Positions 58,188 through 64,000 of a stretch of DNA of 64,000 nt are shown here, piece after piece. The notes beneath the pieces are model-generated. The model was not told the DNA's origin, made no database searches, and worked only from the letters and a program-made list of their open reading frames with translations. The DNA is taken from positions 691,658-755,657 of the forward strand of contig NW_006281103.1 of assembly GCF_000203795.2 (NCBI RefSeq), written 5' to 3'. The DNA is from Batrachochytrium dendrobatidis JAM81. Lineage: Eukaryota; Chytridiomycota; Chytridiomycetes; Rhizophydiales. How positions within the stretch are numbered: the first letter of the stretch is position 1; each line of letters starts with the position of its first letter. Made by a program: the position numbers and the translations under genes.

Positions 58188-61100
58188 ATGCCTCCACGAT
58201 TCCATGTTCTCACTGCTGGATTTAAAACATCCTTTTATGCAAAACAGTCTGATACTGCTTCTAATCCCATGCTCAGGTCGTCTAGCTCTTCCAGCTGTTC
58301 GTCCCAAGTCAACCTTGGTGTAGCATCTCAGTCAGTCAGTAACAGCCTTGGCAACACGTCCTCTAACCATATCTCTGATGAGCCACAACCTAGTTTGATA
58401 CATGATCCTGCTGATGGATCCAATACAATGCGACTCAACGATGAATATAACCAAGCTAATTCAAAAACATCATTTATAGCTGATAAGCGAAAATCACGAC
58501 TAGGAACTTCCACTTATCTTAGTAAAAGACTTTCACTACAGGAGGATGAAAAGCTAAAAGTACAAATTGCAGGTCCTCTCTTGTGGAATTTCCCTGCATC
58601 TGAGCGTTCTGGAAAGGTGAGTGAAATACTGTCATGTTTAAACTATTCCTATACATGTATCCTTTTTATAAACGTTACAGAAAATTATGTCTATGAATAC
58701 TGCTGCAGTGATTTTGCATTTTCATTTAGACAATAAGTTTGAAAATCTTGCACCTCTACTGTCAGCTTACAAGATGGTTGGTTCAATACCAACAATCATG
58801 CTTTGCTCATGTGTTGCTTATTTGGACTGTAGAAAACTGGATTTGTAGAATACTTTTTTTCAATATCAGATGGCCAACTGCACCGCTATCAATCCAAAGA
58901 AAAGGTATTGATATGAACTTTATTTAATCGTGTTTGATAATGTATGTATATACTCAATTTTTGGCAGTTTGAAGAGTGCTCCAAACCTATTTCAACGATA
59001 TCCATTGCCAATGCCATGTCAAGCATTGTCGATGCACCATCTCATCCAAACCATTGGCTTTTACGCTTAATCCTTGTCGAAGATAACGAGACCCATATTT
59101 TCGAAAGTGATGATCAATCGCTACTACTTCAATGGTAGGTGTCGAGACTCAAAGCATCCGAGTCAATCCTTACGTCAGATGCTAACATCTTGTGATATCA
59201 CCATCTGGTTTGTTAAACTTTTAGGAAATCCGTCATTAGTCGCGTTGCACTTCGATGGGGAGCTATCCAAAAGATCACATTAGAGCACGACGTAGCTCAC
59301 TTGCGTAAACAGTTGGGATCACTATGGGAAATGTGTCAAAACGGAGTGGTTCCACCCAAAGTCCAAAAGGTATTTAGGCATATTTTACTAAATCTACATT
59401 TAGCCCACTTGTAATTTCACATTTGATGCATAGTATTATAAGCCAGTTTTATTGATACTAGCTTTCACATTTAGAGAATGTCAGATGTTACAATGGATAT
59501 GCAAATAAAAGATGATTTGCTAGCAGACGTGATTGCACGGCAAGGTAGTTTAAATGATATCTATATCAGTCTATATTGATTTATACACAACTAACTACAA
59601 CCTGAAAAATACCTCCAGAGGAGCTATCGTTATATGAAGCTCGAAATGGGTTTGAGGCTCGAAAACGCAATGGAATGGGATTTCTTGCTGAAGGTGGTGA
59701 CGACAATGCAGAAATGGACGAATCAAGTTCTGACGAGCAAAGCGATTCCGACAAGGACAGCTGTGAAAATGAACACAAGGAGAGTGAATGTGAAAGTCCT
59801 TCTGACTCGATTCCCTTGTATCAACTTCGTAGCGTCGATGCTATACACTCCACATATAACGATGACGACAAACCACTGGAAAATATAACAGAGCCCACTC
59901 AACCCGTAGTTGACACATGTTCTGCTAAACATAGCATTGATGTCAAATCCAAAATATCGGAAACGATGCTCGATAATACCACGCCAATTGTGCAGCACGA
60001 ATCTACCAAAAAGCAGTCTTCGTATGAAATGCCAGTAAATTTGGATGATCCTTTGGATGAAGGGTTTAACGACGACAAGCTAATAGAAAGTGACGCTAGT
60101 GTTTTTACCAAAGATAGGACAAAGCGTCTTAGTGGATTATCATTTGTTACTATAGACAAAATTGTCAGAGAGGGACTATCACGTAGCCCGACTAGAGTTG
60201 ATGGGAGCACGTCAAAGCAAAGTCCTACAACAAGTGACAAGATTGATATGGCGTTTGCTGATCTAATTGACAAGAAACTAGCACAGCTAGAATCAGAGTC
60301 AGAACAAGATATATATTTGAAAAGTACTTTTCAAAAAACTGTTACAGCAGATTCTGAGCCACTTGCTAATACGGCCGATCTGGTGGAATGTATTGACAGT
60401 TTGGACGGGTTGGATCAAGCATTTTCCAAAAGCAAGGAATTTGACGGATTCCAATCAAGCTTGAACATTTCATATGATCACAATCTATTGTCAACAGTCC
60501 ACAATGATAATGCTATACCAGCTCAAAGTCACGATAATCAAGCAAAGTTTGAATCAGCAGAGACTCCAGCAGTCACAGTTTTAAAACACGTTGAAACTGT
60601 AGCAAAAGACACAACCCAGAGAAATGCACTGACCGAGTTCAATGACGATATCACGAAAAAGTTATCATGCTCACACATTTCATTAGCTGAAGAACGCATT
60701 GAGCCTCCTGCTTGCACTCTTCAGCTTTTACCTTTATCAGCATTGGATAAAAATTCCAGGGAAACTATAAATGAGTCACAACTTTCCATTAACAAACCGA
60801 ATCCGATGATGACCTCCAACGATGTTCTTTCCAGTCAAAAAGAGCCCATTCAAGTAAACGTGGAAAGCCTGTCTGACATAACAGCGAGGCAGTCTTACAT
60901 TCATGCGCAGGAATCGTCTCCACCAATGCATGCATCTATTGGTCTGAGAAAGCATGATGGCGAGACTTCATTGGTATATGGTACAAGTGTTGCTTACAAA
61001 CGCGTATCAATAGATATCCCAATACAGGCTGTTCAGCCATCACCTATTCCAGTACCTTATACTTTTTCCAAAGAGTTGAATAGCCCGACTGAACAGTTGA

Positions 61101-62578
61101 TAAACGGATTGAATCAAAACGATGTTGAGCCAGACCAGGCTAATAGTTCATTTACTGCAGACCAATTATCCATTAGTAAAAGCACTACAAATGATAGTGA
61201 GCACGCATCGTTAAAAACCAGCATGCAGGCTCTAGATGCAAATTCTTTTTCAGATATCTCATCTCAGATGCAAGATAGTAAGACACAAACAGCCAATATT
61301 TCAAGCGTATCTTTTGATGCTCCGGCGACTTTGTGGAAACCTGAATCTGTGTTGGGATCAAAAGTAGTATCAACAGAATCCATTGATAAACCTGAAACAT
61401 CCTTCCATAAACTAGATTCACCAAAGAACACATCGAGTGGCATTGGTGCTTCATTTGACGCTATTGACCCATTCGTCAAAACAAGCGTAAGCCATTTGCC
61501 AGATTCCGAGGCTGTAAACGATCCACTTTTTCAACCAGACATGACTCGTCAGTCATTTCAGAAAAACAAAGCACAAGATACGAATCGGCTCAGCAGAGCT
61601 TATAAGCGTGTATCAATTGACATTCCTATTTTGGCAAGCCGGCCAGAGCCAGCACCGATTCTATGTTCAAGTTCTAGAAATTCGATTCATCAAACATTGG
61701 CAATTTCCAATTCATCAGAACACATTAAAAATGATGAAACAGTGCAGCAAAATAATGTAGTGCTCAAAAGCGAGCCATCTACGACCGAATATGGGGATCC
61801 AACAATCAGGAAAGAGCTTTGTGAAGATGAAGAAAGTACACCCATTCCAACCCCATTACGATCCAATGAAAAATTATTGCTTAAATCCAACAGCAATATT
61901 CAAAAGGAGGAAGACACACACGCTACTGGTAGTTGTGACTCGATATCAAGGCCATACGCACGTATTTCAATGGTGCCCATCGTAGCTTCGTTAAAGAATG
62001 CACATCAGTTGGGAACAGCTCCTATTCTTCCTATTAAAATGGCACCTATTTTGATATCAGGTATGGTGAGTGAAAGGCAAATCAAGATTGGCGGGTCTAT
62101 GGAAAATATAAGTCGAACCGCATCAAATATAGACTTGACAGCAAAGTTAAATCATCTCCACACTGTAGGAATTATATCAGGTAATCCGGCAAGCCATGTA
62201 GGCAAGAAATCACTACAAGCAGCACCAGTATTACCAGAGGCACCTATTCTTGCAAGATCAGCCCAAACAGTACAGGGTAACAGTATAGTAATTGGAGGTG
62301 AAGCAGTGTTATCAAAACCTCCAGCCAAAGCAGCACCTATTCTGCCAACACAAAGAGAAAAGACTTTGAAGGCACCACAACTGGAGCATCCAAACGCAAC
62401 TGAATCCTCAGTTAAACAACCAACAGCACCAATGGTAGAAGCAGTTATATTCAAACCAACGATTCCATCCAAGATCGTTCTTCCAGTGTCCATCAAGTTG
62501 GCAGGATCAGTAGGTAAAATGGCAGCACCAGTTCTGAAACTACCCAATACATCAGCAGTTGCACCCACAAAGCCATAA
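58188..62578 (+). CDS. PH-domain protein with long disordered repeat-bearing tail
   Basis: Exon 1 (58188-58616, 143 aa) is Ser-rich and disordered. The next exon joins KIMSMNTAAVILHFHLDNKF and APLLSAYKM to KTGFVEYFFSISDGQLHRYQ, then FEECSKPISTISIANAM and HWLLRLILVEDNETHIFESD-QSLLLQW, which together form a PH domain (roughly residues 176-255) ending in its invariant C-terminal Trp. A short coiled coil follows (HDVAHLRKQLGSLWEMCQ). The last exon (about 59620-62578) is nearly 1000 codons long and acidic, then Ser/Thr/Gln-rich. It holds two copies of AYKRVSIDIPI and a related YARISMVPIV, plus several API-L/VLP/ILP blocks near the end. PH domains bind phosphoinositides or proteins; the repeats look like short linear binding motifs. 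I do not recognise the family. Confidence 0.72.
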
Positions 62579-63030
62579 TCAAAAATACAGCCAATGAAAA
62601 TGAAAATGAAGAGATGAAGAATTGTCAGTAATCATCACGATCTGTTATATCATGTTTTTAAAAATATTTGCATAAACTCTATTCAACCACTTTTATATGA
62701 GTTTGGCTGATTTTCTGATATTTTGGTAGATTGAATGACAGAATCATTAATTGATCGTGTCTTGTGTACTATGATGACAATCAATTACTAAACAGATTGA
62801 TATCACTAGTAATTAATTGGTGATTTTCCAACACAAATCTTGACATTTCATTTGAATATAAATGCAAGTCACATGATGACAACACAAATTCGCGTTTTCA
62901 TTTCAAAACATTGAATTTGTTCAAACAGTTTCTAACCACGTGACACTAGTTGCTTAAATTGTTTATCTTGACTTTTATTGAAGCGATCAAATCTTTTAAA
63001 TTCTTATTCAAAACTTTAGTGAAATCAAAG
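62579..63030. promoter_or_regulatory. RNR1 upstream region
   Basis: 452 bp between the PH-gene stop and the RNR1 start. It includes TCACATGA (62866-62873 approx.) and CCACGTGA (62936-62943, 88 bp before the RNR1 ATG), with poly-T and ATTAATTG-rich sequence between. No MCB (ACGCGT) site of the kind found before yeast S-phase genes is seen. No gene is recognised. Confidence 0.45.
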
Positions 63031-64000
63031 ATGTTTGTGTATAAGAGAGGTATGGACAGTCTTGATCAATTACTGTCTTGGTTTTACTAACCTTTTGCTT
63101 GTTTTAATTCTCAGATGGACGAAGAGAGCGAGTAGCTTTTGACAAGATCACTTCTCGCATTAACAAACTGTGTTATGGTCTAGACATGAATTATGTGGAT
63201 CCTGCCGAGGTTGCACAAAAGGTATTTGATATTACTAGTTGTTTGTATCTGTCGCTTTTATCTATTTCAATTGCTATTCGAGTGAACTACTCATTTTATT
63301 CCATTCACATCATGTCCAAAGATCTTCATGTGTTCATATTACTAATATTGTTCAATACTATTGTTCAATCCGTCATTTTGTTCCAGGTTGTTACTGGTGT
63401 ATACCAAGGTGTGACTACTGTGGAATTAGACAACTTGGCTGCAGAAACCACTGCTTATCTAACAGTATGTACATTGTTTTTACCTCGCTTTTCTGCATTG
63501 GTCTGAATGTCGGACGTTTTTTGCGTATTTTGCATGTCCGATTGTTGTCAATTTGTATTCACTTATACCCGCTTTTATTCTTCTTCCTCACACCCTTTCT
63601 ATAGACAAAACATCCCGACTATGCCATTCTTGCGGCTCGTATTGCTATCTCTAATCTCCACAAGGAAACAAAGAAACAGTTTTCGTCTGTCATGCAAGAT
63701 CTGTACGAATATGTTAATCCAAAGAATAACAAGCATTCCCCCATGATTTCAAAAACTACTTTTGATTGTATTCTTAAAAACGCTGACCGTCTCAACTCAG
63801 CTATCATCTACGATAGAGACTTCAATTACAACTTTTTTGGATTCAAAACTCTTGAACGCTCGTACTTGCTTCGCATCAATCGTAAGACTGCCGAACGTCC
63901 TCAACACATGCTTATGCGTGTTGCCGTCGGTATCCACGGTGATGATGTTGAAGCTGTCATTGAAACCTACAATCTTATGTCCGAAAAATACTTTACCCAT
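63031..64000 (+). CDS. RNR1: ribonucleoside-diphosphate reductase large subunit (3' end outside window)
   Basis: The class Ia large (alpha) subunit reduces ribonucleotides to deoxyribonucleotides. Exons 63031-63049 (19 nt), 63115-63221, 63387-63474 and 63605 onward are spliced and run off the window edge. The N-terminal ATP-cone is complete: [90 protein letters not shown]. The downstream R1 start is also recognised: [22 protein letters not shown], then [15 protein letters not shown] and [14 protein letters not shown]. The catalytic Cys region lies beyond the window. The tiny first exon ends after one base of a codon, so the second base pair of Asp-Gly-Arg confirms the splice. Confidence 0.95.

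Noticed and set aside
59723..60273. Minus-strand open frames opposite the PH-protein tail
   Set aside because: Shadow frames of a Ser/Asp-rich coding exon, with no family features.

Overview
This is nuclear DNA from a fungus. It is AT-rich, and nearly every gene is a recognisable eukaryotic housekeeping gene broken by short introns of about 50-110 nt with GT-AG (sometimes GC-AG) borders. Proteins such as the soluble inorganic pyrophosphatase, MscS/EF-hand channel, Bms1 and glucosidase I read as fungal. A ZMYND10 homologue (30552-33403), needed for axonemal dynein assembly and expected only in lineages with motile cilia, points to a flagellated zoosporic fungus. My best guess is a chytrid; placing it near Batrachochytrium is only a guess.

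Layout. 1-6407: a WW-domain protein (cut by the window edge), the PP2A methylesterase PPE1, and BMS1 diverging from PPE1. 6722-13000: a J-domain membrane protein, methionine aminopeptidase 2, a C2HC zinc-finger protein and an intronless fatty-acid desaturase. 13302-18962: an MscS-type channel with an EF hand, then an unidentified serine-rich protein. 20147-30641: SCYL2-type pseudokinase, inorganic pyrophosphatase and VPS33. 30552-39827: ZMYND10, proteasome subunit alpha-6 and an importin-7/8 type karyopherin. 40224-45692: ER glucosidase I and mitochondrial porin (VDAC). 45910-56609: APC10 and DDB1 (divergent), glutaryl-CoA dehydrogenase and BRF1 (divergent). 57268-64000: a small glutaredoxin-like/SH3BGR-type protein, a PH-domain protein with a long disordered repeat tail, and the start of the ribonucleotide reductase large subunit.

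No operon-like pathway is apparent. Genes are tightly packed: four divergent pairs share intergenic gaps of about 100-350 bp, and VPS33 and ZMYND10 overlap tail to tail in coding sequence by 90 bp.

Two kinds of non-genic structure stand out. First, a family of roughly 300-550 bp elements with terminal inverted repeats (consensus near CAGCCGTATTCACGTAAAAT) occurs at least seven times, in introns and in tight intergenic gaps. Two near-identical copies sit in two introns of the porin gene, and other copies abut the glucosidase I start codon and the glutaredoxin-like stop codon. Second, a TCACGTGA-type palindrome recurs about 50-90 bp upstream of start codons (WW gene, VPS33, proteasome alpha-6/importin, porin, GCDH/BRF1, RNR1) and looks like a shared promoter element.

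Exon borders given to the base were worked out by hand from splice sites, reading phase and family alignment. Where borders are only approximate this is said.
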